DNA of 64,000 nucleotides from Amycolatopsis rubida (GTDB lineage: Bacteria > Actinomycetota > Actinomycetes > Mycobacteriales > Pseudonocardiaceae): positions 1,736,001 to 1,800,000 of the forward strand of contig NZ_FOWC01000001.1 in assembly GCF_900115345.1 (NCBI RefSeq), written 5' to 3'. The position numbers and the translations under genes are program-made. Under the pieces are notes generated by a model. It was not told the origin of the DNA. It did not search any database and saw nothing but the letters and a program-made list of their open reading frames with translations. Below are positions 19,028 to 27,738 of the stretch, in pieces (positions within the stretch are counted from its first letter, which is position 1; each line of letters starts with the position of its first letter).

Positions 19028-19705
19028 ATGAGTTCGAACACCGCCCTGCTGGAAGTGATCGCGCTGGGCCGCCACGACGCGGAGCGGGCGCAAGAGGGCG
19101 GAGCGGATCGGCTCGAACTGGTCTCCGACATGGCCAGCGACGGGCTCACTCCGAGCGAGGCGACGGTGCGCGAGGTGCTCGCGGCCACTGATCTGCCGGT
19201 GCGCGTGATGCTGCGCGCGGAGAACACTTTCGACGCTCGCGCGATCGACGAGCTGTGCGCTTCGGCGGCCCGGCTGGTGTCCGCGGGTGCGCAGGAGTTC
19301 GTGTTCGGTTTCCTGACCGAGGACGGCGAGGTCGATGCCGAAGCGTGCCGTGCGCTGCTGAAGGAGATCGACGGGCGGCCGTGGACGTTCCACCGCGCCA
19401 TCGACCGCTCGCGCAACCCGATCGCCGCGTACGACGTGCTGGCCGAACTCGGCTGCGACACCGTGCTGGCGGCGGGCCACGCGAACGGTGTCGCGAGTGG
19501 ACTGTCGGTGCTGCAGCAGCTGGCTCGGCGGACCGATGGCCCCGCGCTGCTAGTCGGCGGCGGTCTGCGGGCGCAGCAGGTGCATTTGCTGCGGGCGGGC
19601 GGGGTGCGCGGGTTCCACGTCGGCGGCGCGGTGCGTCCGTCCGGTTGGGATGCTCCGGTGGACGTGGCGGCCGTGCGCGAGTGGGCCGAACTCGTCAAAG
19701 GCTGA
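19028..19705 (+). CDS. cutC: CutC-family protein
   Basis: A 225-residue TIM-barrel protein of the CutC family. It contains LEVIALGRHDAERAQEGGADRLELVSDM at the start, GLTPSEATV, LPVRVMLRAE, EFVFGFLTEDGEVD, WTFHRAIDRS near residue 120 and the glycine-rich LLVGGGLRAQQV near 174. CutC was first tied to copper tolerance in E. coli, but the biochemical role is uncertain. The start is three bases after the kinase stop, so co-transcription with the kinase is likely. A functional link to it is not evident. Confidence 0.9.
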   Translation: MSSNTALLEVIALGRHDAERAQEGGADRLELVSDMASDGLTPSEATVREVLAATDLPVRVMLRAENTFDARAIDELCASAARLVSAGAQEFVFGFLTEDGEVDAEACRALLKEIDGRPWTFHRAIDRSRNPIAAYDVLAELGCDTVLAAGHANGVASGLSVLQQLARRTDGPALLVGGGLRAQQVHLLRAGGVRGFHVGGAVRPSGWDAPVDVAAVREWAELVKG

Positions 19706-19723
19706 CGCTCCAGTCCGTTCCGG

Positions 19724-19766
19724 AAGGGAACCTCGCCGGGAATTCCAATTCCGGCAAGGTTCCCTT
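19724..19766. repeat. Palindromic element, family A, copy 1 (probable terminator); promoter-like DNA follows to 20031
   Basis: The arms AAGGGAACCTCGCCGGGAATT and AATTCCGGCAAGGTTCCCTT pair with one mismatch and one bulge around CC, and CTTTG follows. It lies 19 bases after the cutC stop. Related elements occur at 38789, 46765 and 57859. The following 19767-20031 contains no gene. Its AT-richer part (about 19870-19965) probably holds the promoter of the sedolisin gene, though no hexamer pair is certain. Confidence 0.75.
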
Positions 19767-20031
19767 CTTTGCTTGACGAGCACAGTGCGCGTGTGCGCGC
19801 AAGCGGTCCGGAATGTCCGGGCCTTCCGCCTTCCGACGTCCGACGGTTTCCGGATTTGCCGGGACATTGCGGTGGGAATCAGTCATAAATCGTGCAAGTG
19901 GAAAACAAACCAACCGGGTTAAGGCCAGCCAAAAGTAGGTTTCTTTGTTTCGAGCGGTTTTTTAGGGTCGGTGATACGGGTTGGTACCGCGATTTAGCCG
20001 GCCCGGCCCCCGCCTCCCGAGAGGAATTCTC

Positions 20032-21672
20032 ATGCGCTTGCGCAAGCTCGTCGCCGCCGCGGTTCCGCTGCCGGCCTTGCTGTGCCTGTCCGTGGCCGGC
20101 GTCGCGAATGCCGATCCGCTGGTCGCCCTTTCCGGCAACGCCGCACCGCTCGCCGCCAGCGCGCGGTCCGGCGATGTCGCCGCTGAGCAGCAGATTCCCG
20201 CCGCCTTGTCGCTCAAGCTGCACAACCAGCAGGCGCTGGCCCGCTTCCTGACCGACGTGCAGGACCCGGCCTCGCCGCAATACCACCGGTTCCTCTCGCC
20301 GGAGCAATTCACTGCTGCATTCGGTCCAACGCAAGCCGAAGCCGATCAGGCGGTGAATTTCCTCAAACGCAGCGGTGCGCAGGGCATTGAGGTCTCCGGA
20401 AACCGGCAGGCGATCACCTTCTCGGCAACTGCCGGACAGCTGGAATCCGCCTTCCATACGCGTATCGGCAATTACACCGACACGGTCACCGGCCGGAAGT
20501 TCTACGCGAACGACTCCGCGCCGGAATTGCCCGCTTCGGTGTCCGCGGTGGTCGATTCGGTCGTCGGCCTCGACAATCACGCGGTGAAGCACCACGCCAA
20601 GCCGGCGCAGGCACCCCGCGCGGTCAAGCCGGTGACGCCGGCCATCCTCAAGACCGCGTACGGCACCAGCGGCCTGTCCGCCACCGGCGCTGGCGTGAAC
20701 GTCGGCTTCGTCGAGTTCGACGGCTACCAGAAGTCCGACATCACCGCCTACGACAAGAAGTACAGCCTCAAGGCCGGTTCGGTCAGCACGGTTTCGGTCA
20801 ACGGAGCCAACTACGACTCCAGCCCCGGCGACGGCGAGACCGAAGTCGACCTGGACATCGAGGTCGTGCACGCGCTCGCCGCTCCGGCGAACGACTACGT
20901 GTACGAGGCCCCGAACTCCAACGCGGGCGAGCTGGCGATGTACCAGAAGATCGCGTCGGACAAGAAGGTCAGCGTGGTCTCGATCTCGTGGGGCTCCTGC
21001 GAGGCGGCGGAAGGCTCGGCCGCGGCCAACAGCGTCGACAAGGCGCTCGCGACCGGCACCGCCGAGGGCATCAGCTACTTCGCCGCCGCGGGCGACGACG
21101 GCACCACCGACTGCGCCCGCCAGACCGGCAGCAAGTCCCAGGCCGTGGACTTCCCGGCGTCGAGCCCGAACGTCTCCGGCGTCGGCGGCACGCAGCTGAC
21201 GGTGAACTCGTCGAACGGCTACAGCAGCGAGACGACGTGGAACGACGGCGCTTCCGGCGGAGCGGGCGGCGGCGGCATCTCGACGATCTTCGCCGCGCCG
21301 TCGTGGCAGTCCAAGCAGAGCACGACCAAGCGCAAGGTCCCGGACGTCGCCGGGGACGCCGCGAAGGGTTCGGCGTACACGATCATCTCCGGCGGACAGA
21401 CCGGTAACGTGTGGGGCACCTCGGGCGCCGCGCCGCTGTGGGCGGGCTTCGCCGCGCTGCAGAACGAGGTCCACAAGGGCGGCCTCGGCAACCTGAACGC
21501 GAAGTTCTACAGCATCGGCAACGGTTCCTCGTACGGTTCCGGTTTCCACGATGTGACCACCGGCAACAACACCTTCAACGGCACCACCGGCTTCTCGGCG
21601 GGCAAGGGGTATGACCAGACGACGGGCTGGGGGTCGTTCAACGGCTCCGGACTGTCCACACTGATCGGCTGA
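20032..21672 (+). CDS. Secreted S53 (sedolisin/kumamolisin) serine-carboxyl peptidase
   Basis: 546 residues. A signal peptide (about 1-27, ending VANA) is followed by the pro-kumamolisin activation domain (about 50-190: ALARFLTDVQDPASPQYHRFLSPEQF). The catalytic domain starts about residue 200. The Glu/Asp pair sits in TEVDLDIE (Glu271, Asp275). The nucleophile is in GTSGAAPLW (Ser464), where sedolisins use SGTS. Calcium ligands are expected in the last 60 residues (FHDVTTGNN, GYDQTTGWGSF). The enzyme should be secreted, self-process and cut proteins at acidic pH. ATG 20032 follows GAGGAAT; an upstream in-frame start would bury the signal peptide. It is monocistronic and ends just before a long palindrome. 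Confidence 0.92.
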   Translation: MRLRKLVAAAVPLPALLCLSVAGVANADPLVALSGNAAPLAASARSGDVAAEQQIPAALSLKLHNQQALARFLTDVQDPASPQYHRFLSPEQFTAAFGPTQAEADQAVNFLKRSGAQGIEVSGNRQAITFSATAGQLESAFHTRIGNYTDTVTGRKFYANDSAPELPASVSAVVDSVVGLDNHAVKHHAKPAQAPRAVKPVTPAILKTAYGTSGLSATGAGVNVGFVEFDGYQKSDITAYDKKYSLKAGSVSTVSVNGANYDSSPGDGETEVDLDIEVVHALAAPANDYVYEAPNSNAGELAMYQKIASDKKVSVVSISWGSCEAAEGSAAANSVDKALATGTAEGISYFAAAGDDGTTDCARQTGSKSQAVDFPASSPNVSGVGGTQLTVNSSNGYSSETTWNDGASGGAGGGGISTIFAAPSWQSKQSTTKRKVPDVAGDAAKGSAYTIISGGQTGNVWGTSGAAPLWAGFAALQNEVHKGGLGNLNAKFYSIGNGSSYGSGFHDVTTGNNTFNGTTGFSAGKGYDQTTGWGSFNGSGLSTLIG

Positions 21673-21682
21673 GCGCGGGTTG

Positions 21683-21726
21683 TCGTGCGTGGCGATCCCG
21701 GTGAGAACCGGGATCGCCACGCACGA
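21683..21726. repeat. Palindromic element, family B, copy 2 (probable terminator)
   Basis: Twenty-base perfect arms (TCGTGCGTGGCGATCCCGGT and complement) enclose GAGA, starting 10 bp after the sedolisin stop. The GTG-x-GTGGC(A/G)ATC core and CCGGT/ACCG tips match the copy at 15169. Confidence 0.8.
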
Positions 21727-21773
21727 GCGTTCGGCCGATTGACCAAGATCCGGGACGCTGTTTGGATGGCCGG

Positions 21774-22991
21774 GTGCAGCCTCTCCTGACGCCGAAGCAG
21801 CAGGCCCTCGTCGACCGCGCCGCCAAGCTCGCGGACATTTTCGCCGAGCGCGCGGCGGTGCACGACCGGGACAACACCTTTCCGCACCAGAACTACGACG
21901 ACCTGCGCGAAGCAGGCTTCCTCCGGCTCTCTGTCCCGGAAGAACTGGGCGGCTCCGGAGCCGGGCTGCCGGAAATCCTGCCGGTGCTGGAACGGCTGGC
22001 GATGGGCGACGGCGCGACCGCACTGGCGTTCACGATGCACCTGTCGCCGCTGGGCCAGTGGGCGAGCGTCTGGCGGCGCACGAAGGCGCCCCGGCTGGCG
22101 GAACTGCTGCGCAAAGCGGTGGACGGCGAACTGGTCTGGGCGTCGATCACCAGCGAAACAGGCCTGCGCAACGACATGACCGACGCGAAGACCCGCGCGG
22201 TCCGCGTCGAGGGCGGCTTCGAACTGTCCGGTCGCAAGAGCTTCGCGACCAACTCGGCGGTCGCCACGCACTGCTCGACCACCGCCCGCTACGAGGACGC
22301 CGACGGCGGCCCGCGGCTGCTGCTGTGCCAGATCGCGCTGGACGCGCCGGGCGTCACGATCCACCAGACGTGGAACACCATGGGCATGCGCGGCACCCAA
22401 AGCAACGACGTCGAACTGGACAAGGTATTCGTCGAGGACGCCGCGGTCGTGCACTCGCTGCCGGTGAAACACCTCGACTCGCGGGTGCTGGAAACCGTCT
22501 GGGCCTGGGCGATGCCCGCGTTCTCGGCGGTGTACACGGGAATCGCGGCCGGCGCGCTCGACTGGACCGTGCAGACGCTGATCCGGCGCGGCAAGGCCGA
22601 GGACCCGGTGCTGCAGGACGTGATCGGCGAATGCCAGATCCTGCTGGAAAGCTCCCGCGCGCTGATCTACCGCCAGGCCGACGAGGTGACGAGCCGCCGC
22701 CTGTTCACCGGGGACATCCAGGACGGTGTGGCCCGCAGCGCGGTGGTGAAGTACACGGCGGCGAACAACGCGGTCCAGGTGATGCAACGGCTGGTCGACG
22801 CGCTGGGCGGCATGTCCTACACGAAGGCGCTGCCGTTCGAGCGCATGTGGCGGGACGTGCAGGCGAGCACGTTCATGCCGATGGGCAACCTGGCGACCCG
22901 GAAACTGGTGGGGGCGAACGTGCTGGGCGTGCGGACGCTGCCGGAGATCGGTCCGGACGAGACCGGGCCGGATTCCCGCGCTCAGGGCTGA
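21774..22991 (+). CDS. Acyl-CoA dehydrogenase family flavoprotein
   Basis: About 405 residues with the three-domain acyl-CoA dehydrogenase fold. An N-terminal helical domain includes YDDLREAGFLRLSVPEELGGSGAG. The FAD-contacting middle has WASITSETGLRND and the beta-domain GGFELSGRKSFATNS. The C-terminal helical bundle has VQVMQRLVDALGGMSYTKALPFERMWRDVQASTFMP. It should oxidise an acyl-CoA or related thioester with FAD, passing electrons to ETF. The substrate cannot be inferred; the SETG and RMWRDV motifs fit the broader FadE/DszC-like branch as well. GTG 21774 is preferred to TTG 21762. No beta-oxidation partner is adjacent. A small ACCCGG/CCGGGT hairpin at 23000-23017 may terminate it. Confidence 0.88.
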   Translation: MQPLLTPKQQALVDRAAKLADIFAERAAVHDRDNTFPHQNYDDLREAGFLRLSVPEELGGSGAGLPEILPVLERLAMGDGATALAFTMHLSPLGQWASVWRRTKAPRLAELLRKAVDGELVWASITSETGLRNDMTDAKTRAVRVEGGFELSGRKSFATNSAVATHCSTTARYEDADGGPRLLLCQIALDAPGVTIHQTWNTMGMRGTQSNDVELDKVFVEDAAVVHSLPVKHLDSRVLETVWAWAMPAFSAVYTGIAAGALDWTVQTLIRRGKAEDPVLQDVIGECQILLESSRALIYRQADEVTSRRLFTGDIQDGVARSAVVKYTAANNAVQVMQRLVDALGGMSYTKALPFERMWRDVQASTFMPMGNLATRKLVGANVLGVRTLPEIGPDETGPDSRAQG

Positions 22992-23269
22992 ACGGGTGAA
23001 CCCGGATGGAACCGGGTGAGTTTTCGCTGCTCAGGGGTTATCTTGAGCGCTTCCGAACGCTCGAAGACCGACGAGTAGTCCCGATAACCGAAGGTCTTCG
23101 TGGCCGGGGTGGCGGTCGCCGCCGTCGGAGGCGGCACGGTGGCCGGGATCGGCGGTTCCGCGAGTGTGGGGTCCGGGCCGGCCGCGACGGCGTTGCCCGG
23201 AAACCTTGCTGGCGACGTCGCGGATTCCCTGCCTGGCCGGAGCCTCAATACGCGCAAGGCCGAGGGCGA
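22992..23269. other. Gene-poor stretch with possible N-terminal remnant of the following pseudogene
   Basis: No intact gene is seen. From about 23100 the plus strand reads AVGGGTVAGIGGSASVGSG and ends near KAEGEKF. This could be the hydrophobic N-terminal part of the broken gene that follows. The opposite strand is also open here, so coding is uncertain. Confidence 0.3.
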
Positions 23270-23667
23270 GAAGTTTAATCAGCGAGGACGAAACCTTCAG
23301 CCGCTTCACACTCAAACAGCTCAAGCAGGCGGCGTAACACGAGATCGACTACGTGCTGAACTCCACTGGCCGCAACCTCTTCGCTGTCGGTGACGGGCAC
23401 GGCAACGCTGCGGTGATTTCCGTTGCCCGCGCGGGGTTTCCGAAGAAGAGCGAGGCCGAAGGCGGCGAGAAGGTCGAAGAGGTGCAGGGCAGCGGGGACA
23501 TCAAACCCCTTGGTGCCGCCCTGCTCGGCCTCGACGGCGCGCACTTCTCCGGCCACCACTTTCAGTCCTGTGTGGACGGTCGGGCGACGGTGGTCGCGGA
23601 GACGGAAACCGTTGCCGGGCAACTCGATTCCGGTACCCTCGACGCCCTTGCCGACGTCTCGGTGTAG
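23270..23667 (+). pseudogene. Unrecognised gene remnant interrupted by a stop codon
   Basis: The plus strand reads ISEDETFSRFTLKQLKQAA, then an in-frame TAA, then continues HEIDYVLNSTGRNLFAVG and AAVISVARAGF to a stop at 23667. The continuity of charged, alpha-helical-looking sequence across the stop suggests one gene with a nonsense change. I do not recognise the family. The piece after the stop could be a separate 100-residue protein starting at about 23353. It is convergent with the transporter operon and ends 15 bp from its last stop. Confidence 0.35.
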
Positions 23668-23682
23668 TTCCCGAAGCGGTGA

Positions 23683-24534
23683 CTACTTCTTCTCCGAAAC
23701 GACGGCAGTCTCGGAAGCAGCAGCCTCCGCCGCCTCCTGCTCCGCCAGATCAGCCGCCGCCTGCACTGCCGGACCGTGCAGCAACCGGGCCACTTCACCG
23801 CGCAGCGAAACGAATTCCGTCGATTCCCGCGTGGTGATCTGGTCCCGCTGAGCAGGCAGGTCCACCTTCAGATCCGCCACGATCCGCGCCGGCGACTTCG
23901 ACAGCACCAGCACCCGGTCGCCCAGGTACACGCTCTCGTCGATGTCGTGCGTCACCAGCAAAACCGTCGTGCCCTGTTCGACCTGGACCCGGCGCAGCAG
24001 GTCTTCCAGCTCGAACCGCGTCTGCGCGTCCACCGACGCGAACGGCTCGTCCATCAGCAGCAGCGCCGGGCGGCTCGCCAGCGCGCGGGCGATCGACACC
24101 CGCTGCTGCATGCCGCCGGAAAGCTGCCACGGGTACTTGTGCACCGCGGCCGACAGGCCGACCGCCTCAAGCGCTTCGGCGGCCCGGGCACGCCGGGTCG
24201 CCTTGTCGAGTTTGCTCCAGCGCAGCGGGAATTCCACGTTCTTCGCGACCGACAGCCACGGGAACAGGGACCGGCTGTAGTCCTGGAACACCACGGCGAG
24301 ATCGTCCGGCACCGAGGTGACGCGGTCGCCGTGCAGGCTCACCGTGCCCGCGGTCGGCGGGATCAGGCCGGCGATCGCGCGCAGCAGGGTGGACTTGCCG
24401 CAGCCGGACGGGCCGACGATGCACGCCAGCTGCCCGGTCTCCACCGTGAACGACAGTTCGTTGACCGCGACGTGCGCGGACTCGCCGCTGCCGTAGCGGT
24501 GGCTGAGGCCGGAGACCTCGAGCATGGTCGACAT
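23683..24534 (-). CDS. ABC transporter ATPase, SsuB/TauB/NrtD type
   Basis: 283 residues with all ABC ATPase motifs: Walker A GPSGCGKSTLLRAIAGL (near 42), Q-loop VFQDYSRSLFPWLSV, signature LSGGMQQRVSIARAL (near 135), Walker B LLLMDEPFASVDA and switch His in LLVTHDIDESVYLGD. The last 30 residues are an Ala/Glu-rich extension. It energises import of a small anion such as a sulfonate, taurine or nitrate; the sequence does not fix which. It is the last gene of a four-gene minus-strand operon. Its ATG is 14 bp from the permease stop, with AGGAAGG as ribosome site. Confidence 0.9.
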   Translation of the reverse strand: MSTMLEVSGLSHRYGSGESAHVAVNELSFTVETGQLACIVGPSGCGKSTLLRAIAGLIPPTAGTVSLHGDRVTSVPDDLAVVFQDYSRSLFPWLSVAKNVEFPLRWSKLDKATRRARAAEALEAVGLSAAVHKYPWQLSGGMQQRVSIARALASRPALLLMDEPFASVDAQTRFELEDLLRRVQVEQGTTVLLVTHDIDESVYLGDRVLVLSKSPARIVADLKVDLPAQRDQITTRESTEFVSLRGEVARLLHGPAVQAAADLAEQEAAEAAASETAVVSEKK

Positions 24535-24548
24535 AACGGGAAACCTTC

Positions 24549-25373
24549 CTAGTTCCGGCCGGGCTGCCAGCCGAGCACCCGGCGTTCGATGCCGAGGAGC
24601 GCGGCGTTGAACGCGTACCCGAGGATGCCCAGCAGCACGATCCACGCCCACATCTGGTCGAAGTCGTACGAACGCTGGGCGGCGAGCAGCGCGTAGCCGA
24701 TGCCGTTGAGCGCCCCCACCAGTTCGGAGATCGCCATCAGGATCAGCGCGATCGAAAGCGACACCCGAAGCCCGGCGAAGATCTTCGGCAGCGCCGAGGG
24801 CAGCACGACCAGCCCGATCCAGTACCGCTTCGGCGTCCGGAACGCGCGGGCCGTCTCGACCTTGACCTTGTCGACCGAGCGGACACCGTCCACTGTGTTC
24901 ATCAGCACCGGCCACAGCGAACTGAAGATGATCGTCGCGGTCTGCATGCCAGGGCCGATGCCGAACAGGATGATGAACACCGGCACCAGCGCGGGCGGCG
25001 GAATGGCACGGAAGAACGCGAACAGCGGCCCCACGTAGTCCATCCCGGTGCGCGAGCGGCCGAGCGCGGTGCCGAGCGCGACGCCGATCACCACCGCCAG
25101 CAGCCAGCCGCCGAGCAGCCTGCCGAGACTTGGCAGGATGTGGTCGAACACCGGGTCGCCGAGGAACAGGTGCGAGACCGGGCCGGAGAACCACAGTTTC
25201 GCGGCCGCGGCGGCGATCTTCGACGGCGGCGGAAAGAACACGCTTTCGCTCAGCTGCGTCGCGATCTCCCACAGCACCACCAGAATCGCGAACAGCAGCC
25301 ACTTGCGGGCGAACCCGCTGAGGCCGCGGCTCACCCGGCGCGTGACGGTGGAGGGCTTCTCGACCACACTCAC
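24549..25373 (-). CDS. ABC transporter permease, SsuC/TauC type (second subunit)
   Basis: 274 residues with about six membrane segments and the binding-protein-dependent permease EAA-type loop (VKVETARAFRTPKRYWIGLVVLPSALP, about 165-190). The GTG start overlaps the stop of the upstream permease (GTGA at 25370-25373), so the two are translationally coupled. The operon has two distinct permeases, so the channel is probably a heterodimer, unlike the usual single SsuC homodimer. Confidence 0.88.
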   Translation of the reverse strand: MSVVEKPSTVTRRVSRGLSGFARKWLLFAILVVLWEIATQLSESVFFPPPSKIAAAAAKLWFSGPVSHLFLGDPVFDHILPSLGRLLGGWLLAVVIGVALGTALGRSRTGMDYVGPLFAFFRAIPPPALVPVFIILFGIGPGMQTATIIFSSLWPVLMNTVDGVRSVDKVKVETARAFRTPKRYWIGLVVLPSALPKIFAGLRVSLSIALILMAISELVGALNGIGYALLAAQRSYDFDQMWAWIVLLGILGYAFNAALLGIERRVLGWQPGRN

Positions 25374-26137
25374 GCGGCGGCTCCTTCGACAGCGCTGCTC
25401 CAGCGGAACAGCCGATTGCCCAGTCGTTCCAGGCCCTCGTTCACGAGGTAGCCGAGCAGCCCGGCGACCACCGTTCCGGCGAGCACCAGATCCATCCGGC
25501 CCGGCCCGGAACTGGCTTCGAGCACGAACTGCCCGATGCCGAGTTTCGCCCCGGCCAGGAATTCCGTGCTGATCACCAGGATCAGCGAAATCGCGGCGGA
25601 CAACCGGATCCCGGTGAACACGAACGGCGCGGCGTGCGGCAGCGCGACCGAGGTCAGCACCCGCGAACGCGGAGTTCCGTACGTGCGCGCGGTTTCCAGC
25701 AGCAGCGGGTCGATCTCGGCCAGCGCGTAAATGGTGTTGAAGAGAATCGGCCACACCGCCGCGTACACAGCCAGCGTGATCTTCGCTTCCGGGCCGCCGC
25801 CGACGACGATCAGCACCAGCGGAATCAGTGCCACGGAAGGAATCGGCCGCAGGAATTCGACGATCGCCTTGGTCGCGTCGCGCAGCCAGCGGACGCTGCC
25901 GAGCAGCAGACCGGCCGGGACCGCGATGGCGATCGAGATGAGCAGTGCGATCAGCCACGCGAGCACCGAGGCGACCACGTCGCGGACGAATTCGACGTCG
26001 CCGAACAGTTCGCCGATCCGGGCGAACACCACGGTCGGCGGGGGAAGGTCGTTCTGGTCGATCAGACCGGCCCGCACGACGGCCTCCCAGATCAGGAGGA
26101 AGCCGAGCAGGCCGGTCAGGTTCCGGACGAGGCGCAC
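25370..26137 (-). CDS. ABC transporter permease, SsuC/TauC type (first subunit)
   Basis: 255 residues. It begins with a membrane helix (LTGLLGFLLIWEAVVRAG) and contains six hydrophobic segments and the EAA loop LLLETARTYGTPRSRVLTSVALPHAAP. It pairs with the downstream permease. The GTG start lies one base after the stop of the binding-protein gene, which implies co-translation. Confidence 0.88.
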   Translation of the reverse strand: MRLVRNLTGLLGFLLIWEAVVRAGLIDQNDLPPPTVVFARIGELFGDVEFVRDVVASVLAWLIALLISIAIAVPAGLLLGSVRWLRDATKAIVEFLRPIPSVALIPLVLIVVGGGPEAKITLAVYAAVWPILFNTIYALAEIDPLLLETARTYGTPRSRVLTSVALPHAAPFVFTGIRLSAAISLILVISTEFLAGAKLGIGQFVLEASSGPGRMDLVLAGTVVAGLLGYLVNEGLERLGNRLFRWSSAVEGAAA

Positions 26138-26138
26138 G

Positions 26139-27164
26139 TCAGGACGCGTTCGCCTGCGGGACGATCATCGACTGGACGTCGATCTTGGACTGGATGGAAC
26201 CGAACTGCTGCAGCAGGTCGGGCACCCGCTGGATGCGCCGGGCGTCCAAAGTGGACTGGAAGGTCAGCAGGTTCGTGATCTTCGCGGTCGCCTCGTCCAC
26301 CTTCGAGAACTGGATCATCAGCGGCTCGATCTTGGAACGGTCGGCCGATTCCTTGGTGGCGCGCAGCATCGCGCGCTGGAAGGCCGCGACGGTCTTCGGG
26401 TTGGCGTCGGTGAACTTGCCGAGCGAGCCGTAGCCCGCGGTCGGGAAGTCCTTGGTGCCCCCGGACGCGGTGTCGATGACCTCGACCGTCCCGTTGACCT
26501 TCGCCGACTGCGTGATGAACGGCTCGGTCAGGAAGCCCGCGTCGATGTTGCCGCGCTTGACCGCGGGGCCGATGTCCGGGAACCGCAGGGAAACCCACTG
26601 CACGTCGTTGAAGCTCACGCCGTTGTCGCGCATGACCGACTTGGTCAGGGTGTCGCAAATCGTGTTGGTGGCGGTGATCCCGATCCGCTTGCCCGCCAGG
26701 TCGTGCACGTTCTTGATGTTGCTGTTCGGCATCGCCACGACCTCGGTGCTCTTCGGGCCCGCCGAGGAGGCGTCGGCGACGAGCTTGATGTCCGCGGCGC
26801 CCTTGCTCTTGGCGATGAAGAACGGCGTGTAGCTGGAGTAGGCGATGTCGACCTCGCCCGCCTGCAGCTTCTGCAGCGACGCGTCACCGCTGGCGGCGTC
26901 GACGGCCTCGACCTCGAGTCCCTCGTTCTTGAAGTAGCCGTTCTGGACCGCGAGGTGGAAAGGCACCACGTCGATCGTCGGCATGATCGAGACCTTGATC
27001 TTGGCCTTCTCGACCCCGGAGCCACCCTTCGAGCTGCCCGAATCGTCCGATCCGCCCAGCAGGCCGCATCCGCTGGCAGTCAAGGCCACGCCGCCCGCCA
27101 TCGCGAGCGACAGGAACCCGCGCCTGCCGTAATCGCGCCGGCTGCTCACCGCTTCATCAAACAA
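26139..27164 (-). CDS. SsuA/TauA/NrtA-type substrate-binding lipoprotein with Tat-like signal
   Basis: About 341 residues. The N-terminus has a twin-arginine motif (GRRGFL, residues 13-18) and a lipobox TASGC (Cys near 33), so it is probably exported folded by Tat and then lipidated. The mature domain (KVSIMPTIDVVPFHLAVQNGYF, GEVDIAYSSYTPFF, NIDAGFLTEPFI) is a type II binding protein of the sulfonate/nitrate/taurine class. It parallels the solitary binding protein at 15205-16164. TTG 27162-27164 is chosen because AGGAG lies six bases upstream; a longer TTG start at 27179 would include that site. First gene of the transporter operon, divergent from the conservon. Confidence 0.88.
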   Translation of the reverse strand: MFDEAVSSRRDYGRRGFLSLAMAGGVALTASGCGLLGGSDDSGSSKGGSGVEKAKIKVSIMPTIDVVPFHLAVQNGYFKNEGLEVEAVDAASGDASLQKLQAGEVDIAYSSYTPFFIAKSKGAADIKLVADASSAGPKSTEVVAMPNSNIKNVHDLAGKRIGITATNTICDTLTKSVMRDNGVSFNDVQWVSLRFPDIGPAVKRGNIDAGFLTEPFITQSAKVNGTVEVIDTASGGTKDFPTAGYGSLGKFTDANPKTVAAFQRAMLRATKESADRSKIEPLMIQFSKVDEATAKITNLLTFQSTLDARRIQRVPDLLQQFGSIQSKIDVQSMIVPQANAS

Positions 27165-27738
27165 GGTCGCTCCTAGCAAATGGGCCCGCGTCTGGCATGG
27201 ACGCGGGGGGAAGGTGGCTCATTGTCCGGAGTCACGCGGCTACTGTAGAGAACCAGGACGATCACTCACAATGGGTGTTCATATACGATTCAGAAGTGGC
27301 ACTCGTCACTCGATCAGGTGATCGAATCCGCTGGTATGCCGGGGTAAGTGAACGACCCGTGGATGCCCGATGGGCCTTGATCCGCTGCCTGGGTGCTCTC
27401 CGGGCAACTTCTGGAGGGTTACAAATGGGCCAGGCGTTCGCTACCCTCTGCTCCTGCAATGTGAGGTGTGGACCACCGATGTAGTGAGAGCCGGGACTTG
27501 GGAAAAGGCTCTCCGCGCACGCCGGCGACGAGCCGGTGCGGGGTGGCCTCGGCCGAACGGACTAAGAGATCGACCACGTGCGGGGACCGAACGTCATGCC
27601 AGACCTGAACCGATTCCGCGCCCGAGGCGACGGGCAGCCGCACCGCGAAGTCGATCTTTTCACTCGAAAGGGTGTAACAGTCCGGGACGCGGTCCAGACC
27701 ACTCAGGTGGCGGATTACCTGCCGGGAGCGTGCGCGTA
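27165..27738. promoter_or_regulatory. Divergent control region between transporter operon and conservon
   Basis: 574 bp without a gene. On the plus strand TATACG (27292-27297) could be a -10. Just after it lies the inverted repeat TCGATCA-GG-TGATCGA (27310-27325), placed to act as an operator over the start site. If this promoter drives the kinase, the leader is about 430 nt. From about 27330 to 27738 I find no clear riboswitch, terminator or small gene. Confidence 0.35.

Noticed and set aside
16085..19480. 1131-codon minus-strand frame across the NIT kinase and cutC
   Set aside because: It is Arg/His/Leu-rich, the usual signature of an antisense shadow in high-GC DNA; two real plus-strand genes explain it.
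23683..27164. Transporter operon as a proven sulfonate (ssu) system
   Set aside because: No monooxygenase (SsuD/TauD) genes are adjacent, and the family also imports nitrate and other anions, so no substrate-specific symbols were assigned.
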